The notes beneath the pieces are model-generated. The model was not told the origin of the DNA, ran no database searches, and worked only from the letters and a program-made list of their open reading frames with translations. A stretch of 64,000 nt of DNA from Syntrophorhabdus sp. PtaB.Bin027 (GTDB taxonomy: Bacteria; Desulfobacterota; Syntrophorhabdia; Syntrophorhabdales; Syntrophorhabdaceae): the NCBI GenBank assembly GCA_002067585.1, contig MVQO01000199.1, positions 1 through 64,000 of the forward strand. The letters are read 5' to 3'. The translations under genes were made by a program, and so were the position numbers. The first letter of the stretch is position 1. Every line of letters begins with the position of its first letter. Positions 54,971 to 64,000 of this stretch are shown piece by piece.

Positions 54971-56071
54971 CTAGTTCTCACTGTGCAGGTCCCTCATAAA
55001 TTTGATCAAATCATTTTTTGTCCTCTCCAGGCTAAATGCATGTGCAACACGTAACCCGTTTTCAATGCATTTATTTCTGAACTCAACATTCCTGATGAAG
55101 GATTCAATGCCTTCAGCAATCTTTTCGGGGCTATGAGTTGGTACAAAATACGCAAAGTCTTTATTTTCATTGAAGTTTCTGTAGGTTGAAATATCCGTAA
55201 GTATAGATGGAACCCCAGATGCTAGCGCCTCAATGGCAGGGAGACCAAACCCCTCTCCTTCAAGAGACGAAGAGATAAAGATATCTGCGTCACGGTAGAG
55301 TTCTGCCATTTCTTTCTCCTTCACTCCTGTAAGAAACTGATGGACAAGATCACCTTCTTTTTCTCGTCGTGATGGAATACCGGGCGATACCCTTATGAGC
55401 TCAACCTCGATACCTTTTTGTTTCAAGAACTCCACAGCATCAAGGGTATCAACAATACCTTTGAATCCCACGTCTGCAGAACCTACTGATAAAATACGAA
55501 TCTTTCTGTTGGCTCCCCATACCTTTTCAGGATATGGATGAAAGATATTAAGATCGATTCCATTCTGGATGAGTGCACATTTTTGATGGTACTTGCTCTC
55601 TAGGAGCTCCACAAGATGTTTTGATACAGCGGCTTTGAATGTGGGCAGAGCGTAGACCGCTTCAATCTGACGTATCCTTTTTCTAAACTTCAATATATCC
55701 AAACGACTTTCCAACAGAGAAAGGAAACCTTTTCTCTGGTAACGCTCGGTGACCGATTCCCCTGAAATTCTTGAAAGGTAATCTATGGGTTCATAACCCT
55801 GGCACAGATGTACTAGTTTTCTAATACCTTTGGAAAAAAGCATTTTTACATCATGATAAATTGATGCAACTATAATGTCAAAATCAGACAAATACCGAAA
55901 GCTCTCAGGGTCAAAGACAACCGGCTTTACCTTTAAGTCCCATGAATCCTTCACCCTGTTCGTAAATAAAGTAACATCGTAGCCATCTTCCTTCAGCATC
56001 TGTACATGCTGCAAGACTACCTTGACGCCTCCAGACACACCAATGTTTCTAATAAAATAAGCTACCCTCAT
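54971..56071 (-). CDS. GT4 family glycosyltransferase
   Basis: A 366-residue GT-B enzyme. The N-terminal domain starts RVAYFIRNIGVSGGVKVVLQ (donor/acceptor loop G-G). The C-terminal half has ILSVGSADVGFKGIVDTLDA and the retaining GT4 E-x7-E motif in SSSLEGEGFGLPAIEALASG. It probably transfers a hexose in assembly of the surface glycan. It stands alone on the minus strand between the nucleotidyltransferase pair and the second MBOAT module. The 238 bases upstream hold divergent promoters that I could not place firmly. Confidence 0.88.
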   Translation of the reverse strand: MRVAYFIRNIGVSGGVKVVLQHVQMLKEDGYDVTLFTNRVKDSWDLKVKPVVFDPESFRYLSDFDIIVASIYHDVKMLFSKGIRKLVHLCQGYEPIDYLSRISGESVTERYQRKGFLSLLESRLDILKFRKRIRQIEAVYALPTFKAAVSKHLVELLESKYHQKCALIQNGIDLNIFHPYPEKVWGANRKIRILSVGSADVGFKGIVDTLDAVEFLKQKGIEVELIRVSPGIPSRREKEGDLVHQFLTGVKEKEMAELYRDADIFISSSLEGEGFGLPAIEALASGVPSILTDISTYRNFNENKDFAYFVPTHSPEKIAEGIESFIRNVEFRNKCIENGLRVAHAFSLERTKNDLIKFMRDLHSEN

Positions 56072-56309
56072 GGAACCACCAACACTGCTTTAAAACATAC
56101 AGTAGTTTAATTCAAAGTTCGGTGGCATCTGCCACACTTTAATATATCAGCTCTTCCCTGCTATGTGCAATTAGAGAATTATGGAGTGTACATTCAACGT
56201 AGATTTTGATGCAATTTCATATGCTTGTATCTCCTGAAAACCTGATCCCCTTTTCGCTTGCTATCCAGCGAGAAGTTTAGTAAAGAAGTTAACATTTGCG
56301 AGTTTCATA

Positions 56310-57773
56310 ATGGATTTATACTCACTTCAATTCTTCGTCTTTCTTTTTATCGTTCTCGCTATCTATTGCCTTGGACATCAACGATTCAGATGGATCATTC
56401 TGCTCGGAGCAAGCTATTATTTCTATGGTACCTTTAAGTTTCAGTACCTATTCCTCCTCGCCTTTTCTACTATAGTAGCTTATTTTGTGGCCTTACTCAT
56501 GGAAAAACAGATGAGTCCATCAGGCAAGAGAATGCTTCTTCTTGCAGGCTGTATCTGCAATTTGGGTGTTCTTTTCGTATTTAAATACTTCAACTTCTTT
56601 AGCAGTTCCGTTACTGGTATTTTCGGTGATCCACGTCATTCTTCTCCGAACCATCTGCTCCGACTTGTTGTCCCCGTGGGAATCTCATTCTATATATTCC
56701 AGGTAGTTAGCTACATGATCGATGTGTACCGAGGAGATAAAACTGCTGAGAGGCATATTGGTGCGTTTGCTCTGTATGTTTCTTTTTTCCCCAAGCTTCT
56801 TGCAGGGCCCATCGAGCGGGCAAAGCAATTTCTGCCCCAGCTTCATGAATACCATAAGTGGGACTGGGAACGGGCAACGAATGGATTTAAACTCATGGTT
56901 TGGGGGTTATTTAAAAAGCTGGTGGTCGCTGATCGCCTTGCTGTGTTTGTCGATATGGTTTTCAATAATCCTGCTGCCCACATGGGGCCCAGCTTTGTTC
57001 TTGTTGCTGTATTATACAGCTTTCAGATTTACTGCGATTTTTCAGGCTACACTGATATTGCCATAGGAGTCTCCCAGGTTTTTGGGTTTAAACTTACAGA
57101 TAATTTTAACCGTCCTTACACTGCCCGTTCTGTAGCAGAGTTTTGGCGACGCTGGCATATCTCTTTTTCCACCTGGCTTAGAGACTACCTTTATATACCG
57201 CTTGGCGGAAACCGAGTTGTTCCAACACGGCTTTATATAAATTTAATATTGGTATTCCTTGTCTGTGGTCTATGGCATGGTGCAAGTTGGACCTTTGTTG
57301 CATGGGGGTTCATCCATGGCATCTTCATAGTGAGTGGACTCATTTCCCGGAACCTGCGATTTAAAGTCAACCATGCTTTTGGTCTCGACAGCCACCCTGC
57401 TCTTCAGAAAGGTTTTCAGAATTGCATCACCTTTGCTCTTGTCTCGGTTGCCTGGATTTTTTTCAGGGCTGAATCACTCCATGATGCAGTCTATATGTTA
57501 ACACATCTGCACACAGGGTGGGTGGATATCCTCAAGGGGAATGGATTTGAATCTATGATCTTACTTGGGAAAGCAAAAAGTCAGCTTATTATTGCCCTTG
57601 CATCCCTTACCTTTGTCTGGGTTATCCATTTTATCGAGAGTCATGAGACCATGCGGCATATGTTGTCTGAAAAACCATTTTATGTGCGCTGGCCGATTTA
57701 TTATCTGATGTTGTCCGCAGTGTTTCTGTTAAGTGCGCCTGGTTCACAGAAATATATTTATTTTCAATTTTAG
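56310..57773 (+). CDS. MBOAT O-acyltransferase, AlgI-like (module 2)
   Basis: A 487-residue membrane protein paralogous to module 1. Hallmarks are SFFPKLLAGPIERAKQFLPQ, YCDFSGYTDIAIGVSQVFG, EFWRRWHISFSTWLRDYLYI and the catalytic His in CGLWHGASWTFVAWG (near residue 320). It is closer to AlgI than module 1 (A-G-P-I-E-R-A). The SGNH partner starts 12 bases after its stop. No ribosome binding site is obvious before the ATG. Confidence 0.93.
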   Translation: MDLYSLQFFVFLFIVLAIYCLGHQRFRWIILLGASYYFYGTFKFQYLFLLAFSTIVAYFVALLMEKQMSPSGKRMLLLAGCICNLGVLFVFKYFNFFSSSVTGIFGDPRHSSPNHLLRLVVPVGISFYIFQVVSYMIDVYRGDKTAERHIGAFALYVSFFPKLLAGPIERAKQFLPQLHEYHKWDWERATNGFKLMVWGLFKKLVVADRLAVFVDMVFNNPAAHMGPSFVLVAVLYSFQIYCDFSGYTDIAIGVSQVFGFKLTDNFNRPYTARSVAEFWRRWHISFSTWLRDYLYIPLGGNRVVPTRLYINLILVFLVCGLWHGASWTFVAWGFIHGIFIVSGLISRNLRFKVNHAFGLDSHPALQKGFQNCITFALVSVAWIFFRAESLHDAVYMLTHLHTGWVDILKGNGFESMILLGKAKSQLIIALASLTFVWVIHFIESHETMRHMLSEKPFYVRWPIYYLMLSAVFLLSAPGSQKYIYFQF

Positions 57774-57785
57774 GAATCAGTGGCC

Positions 57786-58877
57786 ATGAATGGTTATCGC
57801 GCAAAATACCTTCTGTTTTTTCTTCCCTTTATAGCTGCTATTTGTCTTGAGCTGTTTGTTCTCCCTATCCATCAGTTCACCTTCCGAGTCTGGGAATCCC
57901 TTTCTGTTAAACGTTCCTATGGTATCCTGAAAGGTCAATTCTATCCAAATATGAAAATAAAAAAAATAGAGGACGGAGACCTTGCATATTACACTAGATG
58001 TGCAGTGAAAAAGGATGTATTGTGGATCACAGATAAATTCGGTTACAGAAAAGCCAACGTGGCGACAAAAAAACATCCAATTGTTATTGTCGGGGATTCA
58101 AATATTGCCGGAAGCAGCTTAAGCCAGGAAGAGCTTCTTTCAGAGGTACTCGAAAAAAAACTGGGACAAAGTGTCTATCCCCTCGCAGCAGAAAGATTAC
58201 GGGCCCTATTCAAGCATGATCTTATTAGAGAAAACCTTCCGGATATTGTTGTGCTGGCAGGAATAGAACGTGATTTGCCTGAATCACTCCGACCTCTCTC
58301 CGCTAAAGACCTCCGCACTCCTTCAACTCTGGAAGAAGCTCTAAAAAAGTTATGTCTAAGCCCTGCCCTTCAGAACACGGCTGTCCTCGTTGATCGGATT
58401 TTCAAGGCAAACATGCTTAACTATCTGCGTGCCCGTATTAACAGGTCAGGCTCTATGAGTCAACCTGAGCTCACATCAGCACAATGCCCTATCTTTTTCA
58501 TCCAGGGAGTAAATGCGAATAAGGATTCAACGTCTGAAAGGATTGAGCAGGCAGCACAAAGGCTTAAAGAATACAGAGATCTTCTTCATAAAAAACGTGT
58601 GCGATTCATATTTCTTCCTATTCCAAACAAGGAAACCATATTGTATCAATACCTTGGAACACAACAACCTTTATTTCTTGAACAATTGATCAAAAAATCT
58701 CAGAACCTGGGTATTGAGGTCATTGATACCCAGAAAACATTCCATGACTTCTATCAGGCGACACACACTTTTCCCTACCATGCGGACGATAGCCACTGGA
58801 ATGGGCTGGGGGTGAAGATAGCTGCTGACTTGCTCGAAAAACAGATAATGACAAAACCTCTGTCTATTTTCCGCTGA
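57786..58877 (+). CDS. SGNH/AlgJ-like periplasmic acyltransferase partner (module 2)
   Basis: A 363-residue protein with an N-terminal membrane anchor (YLLFFLPFIAAICLELFVLP). Catalytic-type motifs are IVIVGDSNIAGSSLSQEELL (Ser of G-D-S near residue 106) and HADDSHWNGLGVKIAADLL (Asp-x-x-His near 335), as in AlgJ/AlgX-like SGNH proteins. It probably completes acyl transfer begun by the adjacent MBOAT. I chose ATG 57786, 10 bases after AGGA; a GTG at 57780 adds two residues. Its end overlaps the convergent pmbA-like gene by 14 bases. Confidence 0.72.
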   Translation: MNGYRAKYLLFFLPFIAAICLELFVLPIHQFTFRVWESLSVKRSYGILKGQFYPNMKIKKIEDGDLAYYTRCAVKKDVLWITDKFGYRKANVATKKHPIVIVGDSNIAGSSLSQEELLSEVLEKKLGQSVYPLAAERLRALFKHDLIRENLPDIVVLAGIERDLPESLRPLSAKDLRTPSTLEEALKKLCLSPALQNTAVLVDRIFKANMLNYLRARINRSGSMSQPELTSAQCPIFFIQGVNANKDSTSERIEQAAQRLKEYRDLLHKKRVRFIFLPIPNKETILYQYLGTQQPLFLEQLIKKSQNLGIEVIDTQKTFHDFYQATHTFPYHADDSHWNGLGVKIAADLLEKQIMTKPLSIFR

Positions 58878-60165
58878 TCTTCATTCCCTTTATAAAAACA
58901 GATGGCGAACCACAGGTACCGTAAAATTTCAGGTCGTCCCCAACACCCTGAACATTGTTCAGAATATCAAATATGTTTCCGGAAAAAATCACCCCTTTAA
59001 AAGGGCCTTTCTTTCCACCCCGGACAAGATGTCCCACGGTGCCAAGAGAAAAATCACCTGTTATGGGGTTAGCAGTATGGGTGCCCATGAGTTCCTCGAT
59101 GACAACCCCATCAGTCATCATGTCACAGACATTATCGGAACCACCCTCAAGATAAAATCCTCTGCGTCCGCACAATGGTGGTTCTTTTAGGCCGGTCCGA
59201 GCTGCATTACCCGTGGAGGATTTGTTAAGTTTCTTTCCATAATATGTATCATAGAGGAAAGTCTTAAAAACCCCTTTTTCAACAAGTACATTCTCCTGTG
59301 AAGGAACCCCCTCACCGTCGAAGGGAGAAGCACCCATCCCAATCAATCCCGAATCCACAAGAGTGACATTCCCCGAGAAACATCTTTCTCCAATTTTGTC
59401 TTTCAGTTTTGTTTTATTTTTGTAAAGGCTCTCTGCGAGGAAAGATCCTGACAGCACGCTGAGAATTTCACAAGAGGCCTGGGGCGTAAGAATGCCGTCA
59501 TAAATACCTGTTGCAATCTGTTCACTGCCCAAAAATGAGATCGTTTTCTGCGCAACTTCGAATCCAAGGGCATTCATATCTATATCTGCAAAGGAGTGAG
59601 ACCATTTCCAGTCATACCATGACACTTCATCATAGTCTTTTGCAACGCAGAGCGCAAAAACCGAGTAAAGGGTTTTTCTGTTTCTCACACTAAGGCCATT
59701 TGAATTGAAAATTTCTATCTCTATTGCGGTTTCCTGAAGCTCACAGTTCCTTGTCGTGACAATACGTTTGTCATAATCAAGGATCAGGGACTCCATTTCA
59801 ATGAGTCTTGCAATTTTCTCGCTATCATCTATTGCCAGACCGTCAGGATCAAAGAGATCGACTGATGAATAATTTGTATAGGGAGAAGGCAAAACAGCAC
59901 TCGCATCAATCTCGACAAAAGGGCTGAGGAGCTTTGTATTTTCAATCAGTAAATCAGCTGCCTTTTTCCCTTTCTGAAATGTGTAGGTAAAGATCATCTT
60001 TCCCTGTTTAATGCCTCTCAGAGAAATACCCTCCTCTTCATGTATTTCAACTCCATGAAGACCCCTGTCCCTACTTTCAAATTTTTTTGTCTTCTCTTTT
60101 AGGAAGAAAAGCTCGTAACTGTCAAATTCATCTCTTATACGATTTAAGATATGGTCTTTCTCCAT
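58864..60165 (-). CDS. pmbA: TldD/PmbA family metallopeptidase subunit (PmbA-like)
   Basis: A 433-residue protein of the TldD/PmbA family. Recognisable blocks are SLRGIKQGKMIFTYTF, ASPFDGEGVPSQENVLVEKG and ANPITGDFSLGTVGHLVRGG followed by FKGVIFSGNIFDILNNVQGV. The TldD zinc motif (H-E-x3-H) is not visible, which fits PmbA/TldE as the non-catalytic partner. TldD/TldE degrades unfolded peptides and matures some RiPPs. No tldD is next to it in the window. I chose ATG 60165, preceded by AGAGGGGAAGGG, rather than 60207. Confidence 0.87.
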   Translation of the reverse strand: MEKDHILNRIRDEFDSYELFFLKEKTKKFESRDRGLHGVEIHEEEGISLRGIKQGKMIFTYTFQKGKKAADLLIENTKLLSPFVEIDASAVLPSPYTNYSSVDLFDPDGLAIDDSEKIARLIEMESLILDYDKRIVTTRNCELQETAIEIEIFNSNGLSVRNRKTLYSVFALCVAKDYDEVSWYDWKWSHSFADIDMNALGFEVAQKTISFLGSEQIATGIYDGILTPQASCEILSVLSGSFLAESLYKNKTKLKDKIGERCFSGNVTLVDSGLIGMGASPFDGEGVPSQENVLVEKGVFKTFLYDTYYGKKLNKSSTGNAARTGLKEPPLCGRRGFYLEGGSDNVCDMMTDGVVIEELMGTHTANPITGDFSLGTVGHLVRGGKKGPFKGVIFSGNIFDILNNVQGVGDDLKFYGTCGSPSVFIKGMKISGK

Positions 60166-60213
60166 CCCTTCCCCTCTCTCAACACCTACCATATAATGTT
60201 TCACCACACATGG

Positions 60214-60663
60214 TTAGATGCGCCTCATCATTGCAATTTCATCACATTCAGGAAATTTTGGGCAACGAATGCAATCCGACCATATTTTTTGTGGCAATTC
60301 TTTTTTGTCAACAAGTGTGAATCCACACTTCCCAAAAAACTCTTCCTGGTAGGTGAGAAGAAACACTTTGGCTATGTTGAGCTCTTTTGCCTCTTCCATA
60401 CATGCTTCAACAAGCATCCGGCCTATGCCTTTTCCCCTTGATGACTCTGTGACGCAAAGGGATCTTATCTCTGCAAGATCTTCCCAGCATATATGGAGAG
60501 CACCGGCACCAATGACTTTTCCTCGCTCCTCATATACAAAATAATCTCTCATATTGTCATAGAGCTCTCCAAGAGACCTCGCCAGCATCTCTCCTTTGGC
60601 GGCTGCCGAATTAACAATACTGTGGATACTTTTTATGTCTTTAATGGATGCCTTTCGTAGCAT
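60214..60663 (-). CDS. GNAT acetyltransferase, ArgA-like (N-acetylglutamate synthase type)
   Basis: A 149-residue GNAT protein. The acetyl-CoA loop is SRGKGIGRMLVEACMEEAKE, preceded by LAEIRSLCVTESSRG. The C-terminus KIWSDCIRCPKFPECDEIAM is a Cys-containing tail seen in the short ArgA-type synthases of Deltaproteobacteria and others, which make N-acetylglutamate for arginine synthesis. It overlaps recN by 23 bases. A general acetyltransferase role is the alternative. Confidence 0.75.
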   Translation of the reverse strand: MLRKASIKDIKSIHSIVNSAAAKGEMLARSLGELYDNMRDYFVYEERGKVIGAGALHICWEDLAEIRSLCVTESSRGKGIGRMLVEACMEEAKELNIAKVFLLTYQEEFFGKCGFTLVDKKELPQKIWSDCIRCPKFPECDEIAMMRRI

Positions 60664-62260
60664 GGCGAATCATCTCCTCTGCCCTCTGGATTGTTTTTTC
60701 CGTTATTGTTGCCCCGCCCATCATCCGGGCGACTTCCTGGACTCTCTCCAAATTATCAATCTGTTTTATCTCTGTCCTTGCTGATCCTTTTACAAAAACC
60801 TTTTCTACAAGGAAATGTCTGTCAGCGTAAGTAGCAATTTGGGGAAGGTGGGTTATGCATATTACCTGATGTTTCGAAGCTAAATCCTGAAGCCTTTTGC
60901 CCACGAGGTCAGCAACCCTTCCACCAATTCCAGCATCTACCTCATCAAAGATAAGAGTTTTTCCTTCATCTCCCCCTATAACCCTCTTAATTGCCAGCAT
61001 AATTCGTGACAGTTCCCCACCTGAGGCTATTTTTCTCAATGGCTTGAGAGGTTCCCCTGGGTTGGTGCTAATCAAAAAATCGATGTCATCCATCCCGTTC
61101 TCATCGATTGTACCCTTGTTGCTAATTTCCATGTGGAATTGCATCCCTTTCATAGACAAAAAACCAAGTTCATTAACAATGGCTTTTTCAACGGATTTTG
61201 TCCCTTTTTTTCTCTCTTCGCTAAGCCGTTGAGCTAAATGCTGTACCTCCTGAGCGAGAGAAGTTCTCTTTTTCTCAAGGCCATCAATGTCTGTGGTCAG
61301 GGTCTTCAGGTAAGCAAGCCTTTCCCTGGCCGATGCTGCATATTTTTTTATTTCACCATACGACTTACCGTATTTGCTTTTTAATTCATAGATTCTTTGC
61401 AGCCTTTCATCGAGTCTCTGAAGCTCACCAGGATCAAAAACAATCCCTTTCTCTAGTTCTCTGATTTGTAAAGAGATATCTTCCATATCATAGGATATCG
61501 TCTCAATCCTCTCCATCAGTCCCTGTAGTGTATCGATGTCACGGAAGGGTTTGAGGAGGCCAGTAAATCTCTTTATAACTCCATGAACAGACTCTTCCCC
61601 TTCATAGAGGCCTTCATATATTGCATTGAGGCTAGCCTGTATCTTTTCCGCTTCCTTAATGATTTTCAGATTTTCTTTCACACGCTCTTCTTCGTTTTCC
61701 TGGAGAGCTGCCTGATCGATTTCATCAATCTGGAAATCCAACAAAGCCATCTCTTTTTCCTGCCCTTCAATCTCCCTTTTTTTTGCTGAAAGCTCTGATT
61801 CACATCTTCGTAAGGTCTGAACTTTTTCCGAAAGGGTAGTCCTTTCATTGTCAAGATATAAAAGGCTGTCGAGGATACTGATATAATTTTCCCGATCGAG
61901 GAGGTATTGGAACTCATTCTGGCCGTAAATGTTAATAAGTGTATCTCCCAGCTCAGACAGCCTGGTTGTTGTGATGGGCTCACCATTGAGAAAAGACCTT
62001 GATCTTCCATGCGTGCTAACAATGCGCTTTAAAATAAATTCCTGGTCTTTATAAAAAAAATGACCAAGAATCTCCGCCTGGTCAGCCTTTGTCCTGATAA
62101 TATCGCTCGATACTTTTGTTCTCATTAGTGTTGAAAGCGCATTAATGATAATAGATTTTCCTGCCCCGGTTTCTCCGGTTATAACGTTAAAACCGTCACT
62201 GAATTCTATCTGGAGTTCATCGATGATCGCAAACCCTTTTACCTTGAGGAAGGTAAGCAT
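60641..62260 (-). CDS. recN: DNA repair protein RecN
   Basis: A 539-residue SMC-like ATPase for double-strand break repair. The N-terminal MLTFLKVKGFAIIDELQIEF and Walker A VITGETGAGKSIIINAL are followed by a long central coiled coil. The ABC signature is IASGGELSRIMLAIK and Walker B is KTLIFDEVDAGIGGRVADLV, with HLPQIATYADRHF after. The length is slightly below E. coli RecN (553). It starts 3 bases after nadK's stop, as is common. Confidence 0.96.
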   Translation of the reverse strand: MLTFLKVKGFAIIDELQIEFSDGFNVITGETGAGKSIIINALSTLMRTKVSSDIIRTKADQAEILGHFFYKDQEFILKRIVSTHGRSRSFLNGEPITTTRLSELGDTLINIYGQNEFQYLLDRENYISILDSLLYLDNERTTLSEKVQTLRRCESELSAKKREIEGQEKEMALLDFQIDEIDQAALQENEEERVKENLKIIKEAEKIQASLNAIYEGLYEGEESVHGVIKRFTGLLKPFRDIDTLQGLMERIETISYDMEDISLQIRELEKGIVFDPGELQRLDERLQRIYELKSKYGKSYGEIKKYAASARERLAYLKTLTTDIDGLEKKRTSLAQEVQHLAQRLSEERKKGTKSVEKAIVNELGFLSMKGMQFHMEISNKGTIDENGMDDIDFLISTNPGEPLKPLRKIASGGELSRIMLAIKRVIGGDEGKTLIFDEVDAGIGGRVADLVGKRLQDLASKHQVICITHLPQIATYADRHFLVEKVFVKGSARTEIKQIDNLERVQEVARMMGGATITEKTIQRAEEMIRHATKGIH

Positions 62261-62262
62261 TA

Positions 62263-63114
62263 TTACCTTTCACCCCATTTCAGCTTTGTTCTCAGAATCT
62301 CGAAATAACCCTTGGACGAAGATTTGACAAGGCTTACAACATGGGAAGATTCCTTTATTAACATCTCATCTCCAAACTCCAGTGGAAACCCTATTTGCCC
62401 ATCGAGGGTAAGAACCACTTTTTCATCCTTTGACTTTAGTATAGCCTTAATATTCACTTTTTCGGGGAGAATGATGGGCCTGTTCGTGAGCATATGGGGG
62501 CAAATGGGTGTAACAATGATGTTTTTCATTGAAGGATACAGGATTGGTCCTCCTGCTGCCAGTGAATACCCCGTTGATCCGGTGGGCGTTGAGAATATGA
62601 GACCATCAGACTTGAATGTCGTGAGGTATTCTCCATTTACGTGAGTCTCAATGTCTATAATTCTCGCCAAGGCATCCTTTGTTATGACTGCATCGTTCAG
62701 TACGGCAAATTCAAAAACTTTCTCCTTTTCTCTTTTGACTGTCACGGAGAGCATAATGCGCTGGGAGATATCATAATCACCACTAATAACCCTTTCGAGC
62801 ATCTCTGGAAACTCTTCTGGTGATATCTCGGTCAGGAAACCTAGGCCACCTAAATTAACCCCAAGAATTGGCACGTCTTTGCCTTTAAGATTCCGTGCAA
62901 CACTTAAAAGGGTCCCATCACCGCCGAGAACTACGATAAGCTTCGCCCCCTCCCCTACGTGCTCAATCTCAAGCTGTTTCGTATAGTTGAGTTGGCGGGC
63001 TGACTCTTCGTCAACAAATACGTCAATTTTGTGGCCATAAAGCTGAATGATACGGGCAGCTAGGCTGATTGCATCTTCTTTCTGTCTTTTGCATATAACG
63101 TGAATATTATTCAT
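62263..63114 (-). CDS. nadK: NAD kinase
   Basis: A 283-residue enzyme making NADP from NAD and ATP or polyphosphate. Motifs are LIVVLGGDGTLLSVARNLKG (G-G-D-G), LGVNLGGLGFLTEISPEE, the catalytic region TFKSDGLIFSTPTGSTGYSL and ICPHMLTNRPIILPE. The length is typical. It lies between the UroD/MetE-like gene (9-base gap) and recN (2 bases between genes). Confidence 0.96.
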   Translation of the reverse strand: MNNIHVICKRQKEDAISLAARIIQLYGHKIDVFVDEESARQLNYTKQLEIEHVGEGAKLIVVLGGDGTLLSVARNLKGKDVPILGVNLGGLGFLTEISPEEFPEMLERVISGDYDISQRIMLSVTVKREKEKVFEFAVLNDAVITKDALARIIDIETHVNGEYLTTFKSDGLIFSTPTGSTGYSLAAGGPILYPSMKNIIVTPICPHMLTNRPIILPEKVNIKAILKSKDEKVVLTLDGQIGFPLEFGDEMLIKESSHVVSLVKSSSKGYFEILRTKLKWGER

Positions 63115-63123
63115 GCACGACCC

Positions 63124-64000
63124 TCACAGGTATTTCTCTTTTAAATGGCTTGATACAGACGTGAGAAGTTTAAAGGATTTCTCGACCGTAGTCGTTTTAT
63201 CCGCATTCAGAAGGTTACATGTCGCAGGCGCAAGAAGGCTGTTCTGAATGATAAGTTCCCTGTCTATCCCTTTCCTCTCCAGGACCGCCCACATCGACTC
63301 AAGCCTGCCAGCAAGACCCGATGAATCTTCTTTCGAAAATTCTTCAAAATAGGTCGGCACAATCCCCCAACTAATAATGTTACCCTTTCCAAGAAAATCT
63401 TTTACCCTATCATAGGTTACAAAGATTTCACCAAATGCATAGGCATTGAAAGACAGGATTTCAATGTTCAGGGAGAGCAGGAAATCCCAATCCGGTCTAC
63501 CGCAGAGATGTAGCCCACGTGGCCCTTCAACACCATCAAAGAAGACCGTGAGCTCCTCTTTTGCCTTCACATTATCGTAGCCGCACATGGCGTTAAAAAC
63601 AAACTCAAGACCAGGGTCATCTATCCACACGAAAGCCTTTTCATTCTTTGCACGTAATTGGGCATACTGTGCATTGAGTTTTTTTTGGATAATAGTGTAC
63701 GCAAAAGCACGCACTTCATCATTATAAGCTATAGGCTTTCCATTCTCATCTACTATTTTCAGCATAAGGCTGATAGGGCCGATGATTTGACCGCGGATGG
63801 CCTTAAACGAATCAAGCTCAAGCGACAGAAATCGCTGATATACATGCGAGAATCTCTCTGAGAGAATAAAGGTAGTAGGGTCTTTTTCGAGTTCGATGTA
63901 CAAAGGAATGTCATTTATAAACCTATTCGTATCAAAATATATCTGTTGTCGATCCTCATCGATTACCATGCCGGGAAAATATTCCATTGCCTGGACGTAC
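63124..64000 (-). CDS. UroD/MetE-like superfamily protein, 5' end beyond the window
   Basis: The visible 292 codons have no in-frame stop up to the window edge, and the residues before the internal ATG at 63987 (YVQA) look like part of the protein, so the gene continues outside. Blocks such as FKAIRGQIIGPISLML, VWIDDPGLEFVFNAMCGYDN, RGLHLCGRPDWDFLLSLNIE and IISWGIVPTYFEEFSKED fit a TIM-barrel of the uroporphyrinogen decarboxylase/cobalamin-independent methionine synthase superfamily. HLCGRPDW contains the His-x-Cys zinc-type motif, as in methyltransferases. Substrate unknown. It is cotranscribed with nadK. Confidence 0.65.
   Translation of the reverse strand, partial: YVQAMEYFPGMVIDEDRQQIYFDTNRFINDIPLYIELEKDPTTFILSERFSHVYQRFLSLELDSFKAIRGQIIGPISLMLKIVDENGKPIAYNDEVRAFAYTIIQKKLNAQYAQLRAKNEKAFVWIDDPGLEFVFNAMCGYDNVKAKEELTVFFDGVEGPRGLHLCGRPDWDFLLSLNIEILSFNAYAFGEIFVTYDRVKDFLGKGNIISWGIVPTYFEEFSKEDSSGLAGRLESMWAVLERKGIDRELIIQNSLLAPATCNLLNADKTTTVEKSFKLLTSVSSHLKEKYL

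Noticed and set aside
1-64000. CRISPR arrays, rRNA and tRNA genes
   Set aside because: No regularly spaced repeats, no rRNA-like segments and no cloverleaf-type sequence were recognised by eye; a dedicated tRNA search could still change this.

Overview
The window is a bacterial chromosome segment from a Gram-negative organism. It encodes a secretin, a lipoprotein signal and outer-membrane pilus parts. The housekeeping gene order (rimP-nusA-infB-DUF503-rbfA-nrnA-truB-rpsO-pnp, then an M16 peptidase and dut) and the protein sequences suggest Desulfobacterota (former Deltaproteobacteria), possibly a syntrophic lineage. This placement is inference; no rRNA gene is present to confirm it.

Layout. 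(1) 0-5.3 kb: an MSHA-like type IV pilus operon on the minus strand (PilM/N-like, PilO-like, PilP-like, secretin, start of an assembly ATPase). A divergent pilin gene carries two Ig-like domains. (2) 5.4-8.1 kb: UDP-glucose dehydrogenase and UDP-glucuronate decarboxylase (making UDP-xylose) with a small Cys-rich protein. (3) 8.4-23.8 kb: a long, tightly packed plus-strand housekeeping series for transcription, translation and RNA turnover. It ends with dut, a XerD-like recombinase, a fused DHH/CBS/CCA-adding-type protein and scpA. (4) 23.9-32.8 kb: looser single genes (transporter, UspA, PpnN, a Lys/Ala/Pro-rich secreted protein, a cytidylate-kinase-like protein, TerC, SppA). The secreted protein has a candidate sigma-54 promoter with twin upstream dyads. 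A 2-kb gene-poor stretch here holds inverted repeats and one heavily frameshifted gene. (5) 33.1-36.9 kb: an RHH regulator followed by pstSCAB, with no phoU or phoBR in view. (6) 37-58.9 kb: a large surface-glycan locus. It has three AlkP-superfamily phosphodiesterases, CysD/CysN-like sulfate activation genes, four membrane or sugar-transfer proteins (GT2, GT39, GT4 and a flippase-like protein), a hexapeptide acyltransferase, two MBOAT+SGNH acylation modules and two overlapping nucleotidyltransferase-fold genes. Decayed insertion sequences sit in its middle. (7) 58.9-64 kb: pmbA, an ArgA-like acetyltransferase, recN, nadK and a UroD/MetE-like protein cut by the window edge.

Working model. The glycan locus probably builds, O-acylates and perhaps sulfates or phospho-modifies a surface polysaccharide or lipid-linked glycan. 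The UDP-xylose genes, the Pst phosphate uptake genes and the pilus are plausible functional neighbours. The most interesting parts are the tandem nucleotidyltransferases, the CysDN/AlkP association, a C-terminal LGY tail shared by four unrelated proteins, the sigma-54-like control region and the RHH operator at pst.
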